Positions 33,266 through 43,736 are shown, numbered from the stretch's first letter. The stretch: DNA of 64,000 bases from Gari tellinella (GCA_922989275.2 OV277872.1:26304119-26368118); one strand, 5' to 3'. Numbers and translations are program-made. The notes: generated from the letters alone by a model not told the origin.

Positions 33266-34245
33266 GATTTTGGTTTACTTTATCATTTGGTTGAAGTGAT
33301 AATGTAAAAACTAGGTCGCTGGAACTACAATTAGGGTTTTTGGTGTATTGTTTTAAACAAAATGCTTACTCTTCGTCCTGCCTCCTAATCACATGCGATT
33401 GGCGGACAGTCAGCTTCGAAAAAGTGTCAACGCCCACTCTGAAAACTTTTTTGTAATCATTTGAATGTTCTCTTTTGAGCTTCTGCAACAGTTGCTCAAA
33501 CTGCCCATACAGTGTTCGTCATGTCAGCCAGTGACTCCCCCGGATTTTCATTTGCCACTGCTGTTTGCTTCTTGTGAGTCTTTTACGCTCATTGATCTCT
33601 TCTTATTCTTCGAGCTCCATTATGGCTCTGTCCCTAGCTACCCTGCATTACTAGTTACCTGCAATTGATCTTTTCTCCATGAGATAGGATGACGATATTA
33701 ATACCCATTCTTTTAGACAACTGAATTCTGACCAAAAGCGTCCATGCTTTTATACCACCATTGTCAGTACACGACCAATTTCACGACCCAAGTACAACCA
33801 AATCGATATAGTCGGGTCGAAATCGGGTAGAAGTCGAACTGGTTGACCTGGACGTATAGAGATCGCGTAAAGATCGTGTACGGATCGGTATGGTCGAGTA
33901 GAGATCGGCATATTGGTCGGGTTGAAGTCGTAAAAGACTCGTGAACGATCGTATTGGGGTCTTGTACTATGGGCTATTGTGTAGCTATCTAGAAGAGGTC
34001 GTGTACAAGCCGTTTTCAAGCCGATGGTCGGAAAATTTGGGCGATCGGGACGGTCTTGTTGATCTGATCGGAAGTGTGAACCCAGCATCAAACAATTTTG
34101 ACATGTCATAAACATTCGGGTAGAAACCCGATCCGGTACCGAGCGAGGTAGACCTTCCCGAGTATTGATGCCGAGCGGCCCCGATCAGACCTTAAATGTA
34201 TGATCGGGGGTAATCTAGTTGATCTGATCGGCAGTGAAAACCTAG
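32920..34245 (-). mobile_element. Harbinger-like element fragment, copy 2
   Basis: Inverted counterpart of 23669-24780 with the outer end preserved: revcomp of GATCGGCAGTGAAAACCTAG at about 34220-34240. Reading leftward it has a CGA-phased block (34100-33780), a coding-like region, then the 3' part that overlaps the 32.3-33.3 kb array. A 22-codon stretch (33452-33517, minus) reads RTLYGQFEQLLQKLKREHS, close to the N-terminal motif of PIF/Harbinger transposases (..YETLM.EL..ED...). It is riddled with frameshifts. Confidence 0.55.
33770..34100 (-). repeat. CGA array (minus), block 4
   Basis: TCG/CGA motifs recur at roughly 10-12 bp in inverted orientation relative to block 1, for example GGTCGAGTAGAGATCGGCAT and GGTCGGGTTGAAGTCGTAAA. 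A minus-strand frame stays open for 121 codons across it because of its repetitive composition. Confidence 0.7.
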
Positions 34246-34249
34246 TATG

Positions 34250-35259
34250 AAGGAGGAAATAAAGATTGTGTTGTATTGTATTCACAAACGTTTTCTGACA
34301 ATCTAGATGGTACGCGGCTATTATAACTTGTCAGTTTCAAACACATTTTTGAAAAATGAATAACAAGAGAACAGTTGATATTTTCCAACAGGTTTACGAT
34401 TATGTGATAGTTTTGACATTGGTTGTTTTCCTGGTGAGAATAGTACGTATATGAGATACACCGAGTAACAAATAGCTGCAGGTGTTGAGACATGTAATAG
34501 CTTAAGGAAAAGTGATTGGATGTATGCCAAATTGATTCAAATTTACATGTCACGTTTGTCTTAAACTGTCCATGTTTGCAGTTGTTTGAGTGTCGTGTGT
34601 TTAATGTGTGGCAACTCTCGTAGTGCTATATTTCTTCTGTCTTCGTGTCATAATTCCGCATTTCAAAACACTATCAAGTAAATCATTAGATTATTAATCA
34701 GGACTAAAGAAAATAACAAACTTAGCAACGTAGTTAAGATGTAAATCGGAATCTGTTGGTTATGATAAATGAATTTTAAAGGTACTCGGCTCAAAGATGC
34801 CAATCGTTCTACATCCTGGTAATTTTCATTCCGATTTTGCTTGCATAAACAGACATTTAAAAGCTCTGTTCCAATATATATTCGTTTAAAAGGTATTGCG
34901 ACATTATATTTTGCAATAACCATTAAATAGTTTATCAATCTGTAAAGTGCAAATAAAAGGTTACATTCAGCTTATAATTACGATACCAATTTTCAAAGTG
35001 TTTTGGATCACTTGTTTAAACGTTTTTATGACATAATGGTGTTCACTGAAAGGTTACAAGACTACGAGCTTTTTTAAAGCGAGCAATGACTTGATCAATG
35101 ACTTTAACAACTACCGGTCGTTCAACATAAAATCAATAAAAATCTAATCAACATTACAGTATGCATATTACTTCCATATGAATACAAACTAATCTGTACA
35201 CTGTTTTGTGTGAGGCAGAGAGACAGGCAGGTCAGACTTCTATAATGCTCCAGTCTGTT
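34250..35259. other. No recognisable feature
   Basis: AT-rich sequence. Several minus-strand open frames up to 103 codons show no motifs. Confidence 0.4.
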
Positions 35260-35261
35260 TG

Positions 35262-35345
35262 CATATCGTCGTGTGAGTCTTACAACGTTCTATGTCCATT
35301 TTGTAAACAAATAGAGTTCTATTAGAAACCATTGGAAAGCTAATA
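35262..35345. repeat. Half copy of TGTGAGTCTTACAA MITE
   Basis: GCATATCGTCGTGTGAGTCT followed by TACAACGTTCTATGT matches, inverted, the right end of the 37688-37836 MITE. The other end is missing where the (TG)n element follows. Confidence 0.6.
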
Positions 35346-35377
35346 GCAATGTCTATCTCCTGGTGCCAAATAATAAA

Positions 35378-35695
35378 TACGAAAGGCTCAAGCAGGAAAC
35401 GTAACACAAACAATACACCCACCTCTCAAGCAGAACACACACACAGTCATACCAAAACAAACATACACACACACGCAATACCATTCCTTCATCTACACAC
35501 TAAATAGAAAACAACACGCAAGACAAACATAAAGCAAAGTGAATATAGGAGCCCGCCTTGGTACGGTCAGTAGCAATCAATAATTAATTATAAATTAATT
35601 AACCATTAACAACCACTGGGGGGTTAAACCTGGGTTTAGGGGCGCCCAACCTCACTCTTATCTCCTATATTCACCTTAAAGACAAACAGTGTACA
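35378..35695 (-). repeat. (TG)n interspersed element, copy B (full)
   Basis: Reads, on the minus strand, GTGAATATAGGAGATAAG, GGGCGCCCCTAAACCCAG, GGTTTAACCCCCCAGTGG, AATTAATTATTGATTGC, ACCGTACCAAGGCGGGC, TCCTATATTCAC, then the TG microsatellite and GAGAGGTGGGTG, ending CGTATTTATT. GTGAATATAGGAG and CTCCTATATTCAC are an inverted pair about 130 bp apart inside the element. Confidence 0.8.
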
Positions 35696-35699
35696 TAAA

Positions 35700-36330
35700 A
35701 TATAAACCCTGTTCCAAAACCTTACAATCAAAAAGACCGCCAACACAGTAAGTAAATACATGTAAAACATCTAACAAAAAATCTATGATAAGATTATTAG
35801 TAACACGGGAAAGAATTTAAAGCCGCATTGTACTTTTGAGAAACCTGCATAAAACGGTTGTTTGGGGTCCCATTTGAACTACGTGGGACGTGATTCTTTC
35901 ACAAAAACCGGTTTTATCTAAGCAATTCGCTTTTTAAATTTTATTTATAATATTTTTGTGCTAGCACCAATTAAAAAGCCTCCCTTGTGAATGGAAAGAA
36001 GGACAACTCTGTAAATACAGGGCTCCAGATAACGGAAATATTTCGAAAACTTAAAACTTTATTTCTGCTTTTAAACCCAATGGTGTCATACTCATTAAAA
36101 GTGTCTCGAATAGACGGTTTAATCAGTAGTAACACCATAGCATTCGGTGCTGAAATGAGTGAGAAAATGTTAGATTGGTTCAGATTACTCTCGCTTACAT
36201 GTTTAGCTGGAACATCTGGATAACCCTTATTCTGCTGCACAGACGTCTGCTTCGACACTGTCGTCTGCAAAATGTGTTCAGTTTAGATTTATGCATTGTT
36301 TTAATTAAACAAACCTTAAGACGAGTGTCA
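35700..36330. other. Repeat-like sequence, no gene
   Basis: Open frames on both strands at 35971-36270 overlap each other and carry no motif. It leads into the hairpin module at 36350. Confidence 0.35.
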
Positions 36331-36334
36331 AATA

Positions 36335-36372
36335 GTTTGGATCCAGATGAGACGCCACGTTACGCGGCGTCT
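36335..36372. repeat. Conserved hairpin module, copy 3
   Basis: TTTGGATCCAGATG precedes AGACGCC ACGTTAC GCGGCGTCT (36350-36372), an 8 bp GC-rich stem. Homologous to 1366-1390. Confidence 0.7.
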
Positions 36373-36514
36373 TTTTAGATTCAAATAGTTTGTAAACTCC
36401 GTAAAGTAGGCACAGGGTTAAACACTATGAGATTCAATAACATCACTGTGGGTAAACGGTCAAATAAACTATAGAGAATGTATACCTTGAGCTTGCTGAA
36501 AATGACTGTTTCAG

Positions 36515-37301
36515 CCTTGTCCGCTCTCTAACTCAAACATTTCTTTTTGGATCTTCCCTAAACTTGATACAAATGTTTATTAGTATAGAATCTAGGTCAG
36601 GTTCAATAACTTGCAAAATCGCTTAAGGCATGTCTGAGTTATTGCTGAAAAATGCTGAAACAGTCATTTTTTAATACATAAAGGGCAAAAACTCAGATAT
36701 GCCACATGCGATTTTTGTAATAATCAAACTAAACCTAAATTTTATATACTTAAACATTTTCAGCAAGTTTAATGAATATCCGATAAAAACTGTGTGTGTT
36801 AGAGTGCAAAAAGTGACTGAAACCGTCATTTTTCATTAATAAACAGGCAATAACGTAGATATACCTTATGCGCTTTTAGTAGTAATCATACTAAACCTTG
36901 ATATTATATCAATAAATATTTTCAGCAAATTTGGTGAAGATCCAATAAAAAGTATTTGTGTTAGAGAGCAAACCTTGCTGAAAACAGTCATTTTTTAATA
37001 CATAAAGGGCAAAAACTTAGGTATGCCACATGCGATTTTAGTAATAATCAAACTAGACCTGAATTTTATATGAATAAATATTTTCAGCATGTTTGGTGAA
37101 TATCCGATAAAAACTGTTTGTTTTAGAGTGCAAAAATGACTGAAACAGTCATTTTTTATAAATTAACAGGCAATAACTCAAAAACACCTTATGCGATTTT
37201 AGTAGTAATCAGACTAAACCTTGATTTTATATCAATGAACATTTTCAGCAAGTTTGTGGAAGATCGGATAAAAGATATTCGAGTTAGAGAGCGGACAAAA
37301 A
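36515..37301. mobile_element. 162 bp tandem array with inverted ends
   Basis: TTGTCCGCTCTCTAACTC at about 36515 is the complement of GAGTTAGAGAGCGGACAA at about 37284-37301. Inside, the block C[A/C]GTCATTTTT recurs at 36661, 36823, 36985 and 37146 (162, 162, 161 bp). The leftmost part (36515-36650) is an inverted unit. Odd and even units differ alternately (AATACATAAAGGGCAA versus ATTAA[C/T]AGGCAA), suggesting duplication of a two-unit block. No coding. Confidence 0.75.
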
Positions 37302-37687
37302 AGTGTGATAGTCTAACTGACTGATGGATTGACCGTCGAAGGTAATTGCGGTGTCACACGGTGATGTTGACTCCGGCTGTATCACGTGATACTAAGCCGT
37401 GTGGTAAGGTTTATGGCAGACGCTCTATTTTCGGTTTGTTATGATTTTAAATCGCCCTTTTTTGTGATTTAGGTCCGTCTTCATCATTTCATAGATCAGT
37501 TTGGCCCATTAGAATGTTCAAACATTATTATTAACCGTTATTGTATTTCAGACATTATGAAAAGGTCTGAAAACACAATGGGACTTTAACATTCAAGCCC
37601 GTGCTAAAAATAACCTTATGTTTATCTAAGATTTCTATTTGAAGATATCGCCAGTATTACAATAGTTAATCTCCAGTTTTAACTTTC

Positions 37688-37836
37688 CGTTGAGTCTTAC
37701 AATGCTCTATGTCAAATACTATTTATAGAGTTTTAGAAATTCATGAAATGCATGCTGTTTATTGGGCCAAAAACTTTAAAGTCAATTTTTCCAAAACAAC
37801 CTACATGGTAGATAGAACATTGTAATACTCACACGA
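37688..37836. mobile_element. About 150 bp MITE
   Basis: TTGAGTCTTACAATGCTCTA at about 37690 and the complement of GTGAGTATTACAATGTTCTA at about 37815-37834 form inverted ends. It is nested in the 37586-39899 element. Confidence 0.6.
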
Positions 37837-38689
37837 CGATATGCCATACGTCATTCGGGCGGTCGGCGTGTTAGATAACTGATTTTGTAGTCAACTGTGA
37901 CTCTTTAAATCGAAACTTGCCAAATTCATAGACACATTTGCAGCAATTAAATTAGAAAGCTATATAAGGGCATTTACATTTGAATGAGCGAAATAGCGCT
38001 TTTCTGCAACTTTCGATGTGTTACCACATAGTTTGTTTAAACTCATTGTTATATTTGTAGATGACTTGGTCTCATTCGATAAGTAATGAATTGAACTTTA
38101 CAACACTATATATTTAATATGATTTTACGCAGAAAAAGACGCAATTATTTACCAATGCCGCTATACGTTATTAACCGATAATATACAAATAGTCTTACTT
38201 GACCTCTAATTAATCGATTGTTTACACTATGTGGATCGATGTGTCTGACATTAATAATTTGCTTTTTACGTCAATACATTGTGTTTTTTTTCTGAAATCG
38301 CAGTGTTTATAAATAAAAAAGATAAGAAATTATTGGTCAATTTATATTAATTCTACACATTTTACTGAATATAAATGGATTTTCAGGACTAGTTGAACAT
38401 AATGGAAACTATAATAGGGTCATGATTTGTTGTATTTATGTACAAGAAGAATATATTGTAGGCAGATAGTATTTGAATCATAATTTGGACATTAAACTTG
38501 CCGGTCCCACTGAACAATGCAGGTCTAAAGATAAGGGTTAGGGTCAAGGTTAGGTTAGCCTATAGCTGTTTTGGGTCTGACATCTCCCTTGTCTCTTGTA
38601 TTGAGCATATTTCCTATGCCAAATCAACAAAAGATACTGAGTACATTTTTGGATGGCTGGTGTCACAAGACATTTGAAGTTTATTTGAT

Positions 38690-39410
38690 GGTAACTTTGA
38701 CCTGAATAATAGAAAAAAGCTTGTCCGGGGCGTATGTACCTTATAAAATATCAGCTGTGGACACCATGTTTGGAATGTGATTATAACGTGTGGTTACAGA
38801 ATAAGCCGCATATAACGACCAGGTCTCAGTGGCATTTGTAGAAGTGTCCGGATAATATGTTCTATATGATATTAACAAGGAATACTATGTATTTCTTGTG
38901 TGATTACATTTGAAGATGCCAATGTGTCGTTTACGTTATCAAGTCATTTAATGACATTGACCTTGGTATTTGATCTCTATTGAATGAAAAACTTATCTGG
39001 GGATAATTTCCTTTACCACATGATCTTGAGATAACAAATTTGGTGTGTGAGTTTATCTTGAGATGACACAGTGTCGGGTAATTCATATATTTTGATATCC
39101 TTTCACAGTTAAATTAAATAGTTTATCTGACGCATTTATTATATCACAATAGCTAGAGATAGTACATTTGTTGATTGGGTACATCGACGGATTGTGGAGT
39201 CTCGTATTTAGGACACTTTGACATTGAACGTGTCCTTTTGCCTTAAATGTAAAATAACCTGTCCGAGGAATATTACCTCTCTGATAATAGTTAGAGGTGC
39301 CAAAGTGTATGTTAGGATAAAGGAGTCGCATTTCAAAGTTACTGTGACCTTGTCCTTTGACCTCATCTACTAGTATACAAAACATAGTTCAGAATGTTTC
39401 CTATACAACA
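38690..39410. repeat. Degenerate repeat zone with TGACCT motifs
   Basis: Loosely repeated units contain TTGACCT, ACATTGACCTTGG (about 38957) and GTGACCTTGTCCTTTGACCT (about 39343). Related in style to 27650-28440. Confidence 0.4.
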
Positions 39411-40038
39411 TCAGCTAGGATTTCCAAATAGTTTGTGTTATTTCGTCTATGGAACATCCATTTGTCACGACACGCGAATTAATGTTTAAGAGGCTATATC
39501 CGACCGATATAAGGGTTGATGTGATTTACAGACTTCGTAAGATTCTTGGACATATGTATTTTCAAAACCTATTTGTGAAACGTATTAGATTTTTCCTCAA
39601 AAAAGATTATGATCCAACTATATTGCTGCGCACTTCACGTTTGGTTATCGATCAATATACAATTGATAACTATGCTTTCCTCTTTGGTTGTGCGACGACA
39701 GACATGATGATGTATCTCTAAAGCCGTCCTTAACCGAGAGAGTTATGTCGGATTTTCGTGCTTTGTTTTTTCTCTCCCTCTCTGTCGTATCCTGAACCCT
39801 TCCATGTCTTACAGTTACTCGTGACTACAGACTAGTCGCTTGAGTACAATTTGACCGTTGCCATAGTGGGTTATTTTTAACACGGGCTTGAATGTTTAAT
39901 TCTTTCCCGTGCTACTAATAATCTTGTCATAGAATTTTGTTAGATGTTTTACATGTATTTACTTACTGTGCTGGCGGTATTTTTGATTGTAAGGTTGTGG
40001 AACAGGGTTTATATTTTATGTACACTGTTCGTCTTTAT

Positions 40039-40358
40039 AGGTGAATATAGGAGATAAGTGTGAGGTTGGGCGCCCCTAAACCCAGGTTTAACCCCCCAGT
40101 GGTTGTTAATGGTTAATTTATAATTAATTATTGATTGCCGCTGACCGTACCAAGGCGGGCTCCTATGTTCACATTGCTTTATGTTTGTCTTGCGTATTGT
40201 TTTCTGTTTGGTGTGTGGGATTGCGTGTGTGTGTGTTTGTTGTGTGCGTGTGTGTGTGTGTGTGTTTGTTATGGTATGGCTGTGTGTGTGTTCTGCTTTA
40301 GAGGTGGGTGTTTTGTTTGTGTTGCGTTTCCTGCTTGAGTCTTCTTTCGTATTTATTT
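40039..40358 (+). repeat. (TG)n interspersed element, copy C (full)
   Basis: Same block order as copy B on the plus strand, with the TG microsatellite at about 40225-40263. GTGAATATAGGAG (40041) and CTCCTATGTTCAC (about 40160) form the internal inverted pair. Cysteine- and valine-rich open frames here come from the (TG)n tract. Confidence 0.8.
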
Positions 40359-40824
40359 ATAGTTAATATTGTTTTGTAACAATATAAAACTCACAGATGA
40401 AATGATAATAATTTCTTTCGTCACAAGGTTGCGATATGGATAATGTTTAACCATATACATTAGAGTCAAACATTAAACCATGAGCGAGTATTTTAAACAA
40501 ACAACAGAATGCGTAATCCTAATGCCTTGAGCCATAAATAGTGCAAGTTTATATTAAACTGTGAATGCGCATTGCATAATTATTAAGCAATCCAAGCCGC
40601 CTGTGCAATTCTTAGTGCTTTTTACAACATGATATTAGTGTCACTTATTTCTAAAAGAATGGTTTAAGTAAGAGTATATTCGCGATAGAAAATTTAAAAT
40701 TCACATTTTAAAACTATACGCACCACAGTCAACCACAAATTGAAATTACTGTATTTCTTTCCAAAAAACAAATACTGTAAATCAGCTGTTTGGAATTATG
40801 ATTTGATTTGTAACCTGAATGTAG

Positions 40825-40978
40825 GTAAAGATGAATCTTCCCCACCAAACACCCCTCCGGAACTTACATGTGCCGTGTTAAAAGGACCAAATTCTATCGA
40901 GGCTGGCGCTGGTACACCAAAAGCTGTTATAGAATGGACGAAAGCCACTGCTTATGACAAAGAAGATGGCACTCTCAG
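40825..40978 (+). CDS. Exon encoding first half of a HYR domain
   Basis: The acceptor TGAATGTAG ends at 40824 and the donor CAG|GTATGT has GT at 40979. The exon is 154 nt, starting with two bases of a split codon (phase 1) and ending with two bases (phase 2). It encodes an acidic/proline linker (DESSPPNTPPELTC), then IEAGAGTPKAVIEWTKATAY and DKEDGTLR. This matches the start of a hyalin repeat: P.v.C......e....A.v.W..p.a.D..g. HYR domains are immunoglobulin-like extracellular adhesion modules. Joined to the exon ending at 8115, the split codon is A+GT (Ser). A competing acceptor at 40785 has the same phase and would add 13 residues. The second half of the domain should follow in a phase-2 exon, which I did not find in the window. 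Confidence 0.6.
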
Positions 40979-40999
40979 GTATGTTATTGATAAAAGTTA

Positions 41000-41490
41000 A
41001 GGAGCAGGAGCAATCCTTATAAATAGCCACTTTCTTTCACGAGGTATTATCTGATAGTAGTTGTAGTCATATGTTACTATATCATATTCAATAAATAAGC
41101 ATCTATTGTGCGAACCAACATTCATAGTGTGGCTTTTAAGGCATTCTACCTGCCATTATATATGTGTTCCACCAAACTCCTGCCGTGATTGTTATTTAGT
41201 TGATATATTCCGCTAGGGGCTGAAACCGGGTGATTGCCAATACAGTAACTGCTTATCAACAAGTAGTACATACAGTAGTTATATGAACTTTTATGCCCTC
41301 AAAGATTGTCTACTAAGGAAATGAACGTTCTGTGATGTATTTATCAAATGCTTGTTCAGCATACAAATATTCCAGAAATTATGCCTTGGATAAAGGCGCT
41401 CAAGTCAAACTTTCGCTTTTAATGATTTAGAGTTTCACATTTCTTTTAATTAAAAGGAATCTTCTCTTTATCAACCCATTACCCCATCGC
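41000..41490. other. Intron-like, no feature
   Basis: Downstream of the HYR exon donor. No coding block completing the HYR domain was found. Confidence 0.4.
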
Positions 41491-41495
41491 CTTTT

Positions 41496-42067
41496 TGTGT
41501 CACCTGCTGTAGGCAGATGCGAAACGTAGGGATCACTTTTCTGGCGTCTGTCCGTCCGTCCGTGCTTACGTGAGGGTACTTATGTGACTAAAATATTAGC
41601 CCCATAATTGAAAAACATTAACCTGGTCGTCTCTTGTGACATTAACCTGCCCATTCCTTATGACATTAACCTTGCCAGTTGTAGGACATAGGGTTAGGGT
41701 TAGGGTTAGCCTCCAGCTCATTTTTTTCCAAGTTAGAGCTACAATAGCTACCCAAAAGAAAACAATAGAAAATAGCCACATAAGTATCCTCCCATTAGAA
41801 CGTCCGTCTGTCTGTGCGTCAAGTTGTTTGCGGCACGCTTCATAACTTCTGTTCTACTGAAGCTTTTAAGATAAAACTTCATTTACAGAAAAGAATTGAC
41901 AAGTGGAACTTTATTGCACAAGGGTATTAACTCTTGCATCAATAATGTGAGAGTTATTCCCCATTTTAACATTTTTTATGCAGATTTCTTGAAGACTGAA
42001 GTCTTTGAAATGAAATTTCTTTTATGGAAAGAGAATGTTCGACTAATGCTTGCTTGCAGGTGACACA
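41496..42067. mobile_element. MITE with TGTGTCACCTGC ends, itself interrupted
   Basis: TGTGTCACCTGC (41496-41507) is perfectly inverted at 42056-42067. The internal sequence matches 1465-1821 in opposite orientation (GTAGGGATCACTTTT, TCTGTCCGTCCGTC, TTTCTTTTATGGAAAGA). A second MITE at 41572-41791 interrupts it. Confidence 0.7.
41572..41791. mobile_element. 220 bp MITE inside the preceding element
   Basis: GAGGGTACTTATGTG (41572-41586) and the complement of 41777-41791 match at 14 of 15. The interior has a threefold ACATTAACC..GCC repeat and a short TTAGGG run (41689-41709). Confidence 0.7.
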
Positions 42068-42069
42068 CG

Positions 42070-42995
42070 TATCCCTAAGGAACCCATCTGTCTTTGTAAT
42101 TTGGAAGACAGGTTAAAAGTAAAGCAGAAGCGCATTAAGGTGGTTCGCGGGTCAGCTTATTCTGTGTCAGAACTCTTTGAAACCTTGATTAAATTGAAAT
42201 ATACCATATGGAGATTGAAAAATCGTTAAAATAAAAAATAATTACAGTGCCGTTTTTTTTCTGAAAGAACCATTTGTCGAGAAAAGCTCGCATTTTAATG
42301 AACAGGAATATTTTCTTTAAAAAATGATATAAATCAATATTTTCTGTATTTTCAAGTAAGCTGTACAGAGACTATAAGATATTGTGCAAACAAAACTATT
42401 TCATGACATATTTTCTGGAAATATCAATATTTTAAAAAAGTCAAATTCTGAAAAAGTCACTAAATCTCTAATTACAAAAAATCTAGCTGTTTAACATACA
42501 CTTATTTTACTCTTATTAGATAGATATAACTTAATTCTACTAGTCACACAAATTTAATGAAAATCTACAGTGGAATTTACATTTTATACATGATTTCCAG
42601 AAGTTCTGACAAAATTTTACACAAAACGAGTTACCTCCCTTGAGTTCAACTTTAAAATGCCGTCAGCTCTAAATAATACCAGAAGTCAAACCTGTAATAA
42701 GGGAACATTGAATACGGTAGCCTGTATATCTTTAAAGACATATGACTGCTTAATGCATAACAAAAGTAATGCATAAAAAGCTCCTTTTATATCTGTCTTT
42801 TAGCATTACTTTTGTCCTGTGTTTAGCTGCCATCTGTCATATAGGCTATAGATCCTTACAAAGTTTAACTGTCCCTTGACAATACTTGCATCTGATACTA
42901 TTCATTATTACGTGACTAAAAATAGCATGTCCTTTGGTCACTGCGTTATGAATTCACTAATCAATACAATCGGACAATTCATTTGAAAAAAAAAA
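42070..42995. other. AT-rich, no feature recognised
   Basis: A TTAAGGTGGTTCG block at about 42136 resembles a repeat end, but no partner was found. No gene seen. Confidence 0.4.
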
Positions 42996-43000
42996 GATTT

Positions 43001-43078
43001 GTAGCGAGTGGGAATCGAACCTGGAACCTTTAGTTTGCTAGTCAATCACCGTACCAACTGCGCTAACAGAGAATATAC
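43001..43078 (-). repeat. tRNA-like sequence (pseudogene or SINE head)
   Basis: On the minus strand GTTAGCGCAGTTGGTAC (D arm/A box), AGCAAACTAAAGG and a perfect B box GGTTCGATTCC (revcomp of 43011-43021) appear with tRNA-like spacing. The presumed acceptor strands (5' CTCTGTT, 3' CGCTAC) do not pair. That argues against a functional tRNA gene. Confidence 0.55.
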
Positions 43079-43329
43079 TGAAGCAGATCAAACGTTTCTT
43101 TATGTAAATTTTCTACTATAAGCACGTGCCGCAAAGATCAGGTGAAAGTCATCAGCATTTCCGGAACTCAAATTCTGCTTTACTTTTAGCCTGCGTCAAT
43201 CTGCCGTCTGCTAGGATATAGATTTTTTACTGATAGTACATATATCTATAACTGTATAAAATAAAACGATGTTCTTCAGTGGAGGAATGAATTAAATGCT
43301 ATAAGGTTGCGGTGAAAATGTATTTAAAA

Positions 43330-43700
43330 CTAATGTAATTTGGCACGAAATGTCAATTTGAGCTACTGTAAAGGTCCTTTGTGCGACGTCCGTGTTCCGT
43401 CATGCGTCTTCCGTCATGTGGCATCCGTCGTCAATATTTTTTTAAAAAAAAACATATCCTCCTTAATAAATACGCGGAATTTACTTAACGTAACAGGAAC
43501 GATTCTTATACATGCTAGATTCTATTTCAAAATTGTTGAAATAGCCTAAGTCCATGGCATATCTAGGTCACAGGATCATTAGAAAAACACAAAATTCTTT
43601 CTTAATGGAAACTTAAATAATTTTGTCTTAACCCACAGTGTTCTGAGCTTAGATATTTGGCACATAACATCACCAACGGGTCGTCGTCTATCAATTATTC
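43330..43700. repeat. Truncated copy of the minisatellite-cored element
   Basis: TTTGGCACGAAATGTCAATT and GAGCTACTGTAAAGGTCC match the head of 29167 and 30400. GGACGTCCGTGTTCC-like sequence follows. The tandem core is missing. Confidence 0.55.
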
Positions 43701-43736
43701 TATACAACTACTATGCTGACGGTGGCGAAGCGACAA

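Larger units (their letters stand above)
37586..39899. mobile_element. 2.3 kb TTAA-flanked TIR element
   Basis: ATTCAAGCCCGTG.TAAAAA at 37591-37615 is inverted at 39869-39893 (24 of 25 bases). TTAA tetranucleotides lie at 37586-37589 and 39896-39899, just outside. TTAA target choice points to a piggyBac-type mechanism. No transposase was recognised: the longest frame (39449-39721, 90 codons) has no DDE or zinc-finger motif. The 37688-37836 MITE and a zone with TGACCT repeats lie inside. Confidence 0.6.

Noticed and set aside
33750..34115. 121-codon minus-strand gene
   Set aside because: The open frame follows from the CGA-phased repetitive composition, whose period is not a multiple of three.
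39449..39721. piggyBac transposase fragment
   Set aside because: Located in a TTAA-flanked element, but no DDD/E or zinc-finger motif is visible.
41689..41709. Telomere-like TTAGGG run
   Set aside because: Only about three units, inside a MITE; no sign of a chromosome end or of a telomeric fusion.
43001..43078. Functional tRNA gene
   Set aside because: A and B boxes are present but the acceptor stem does not pair; more likely a tRNA-derived repeat.
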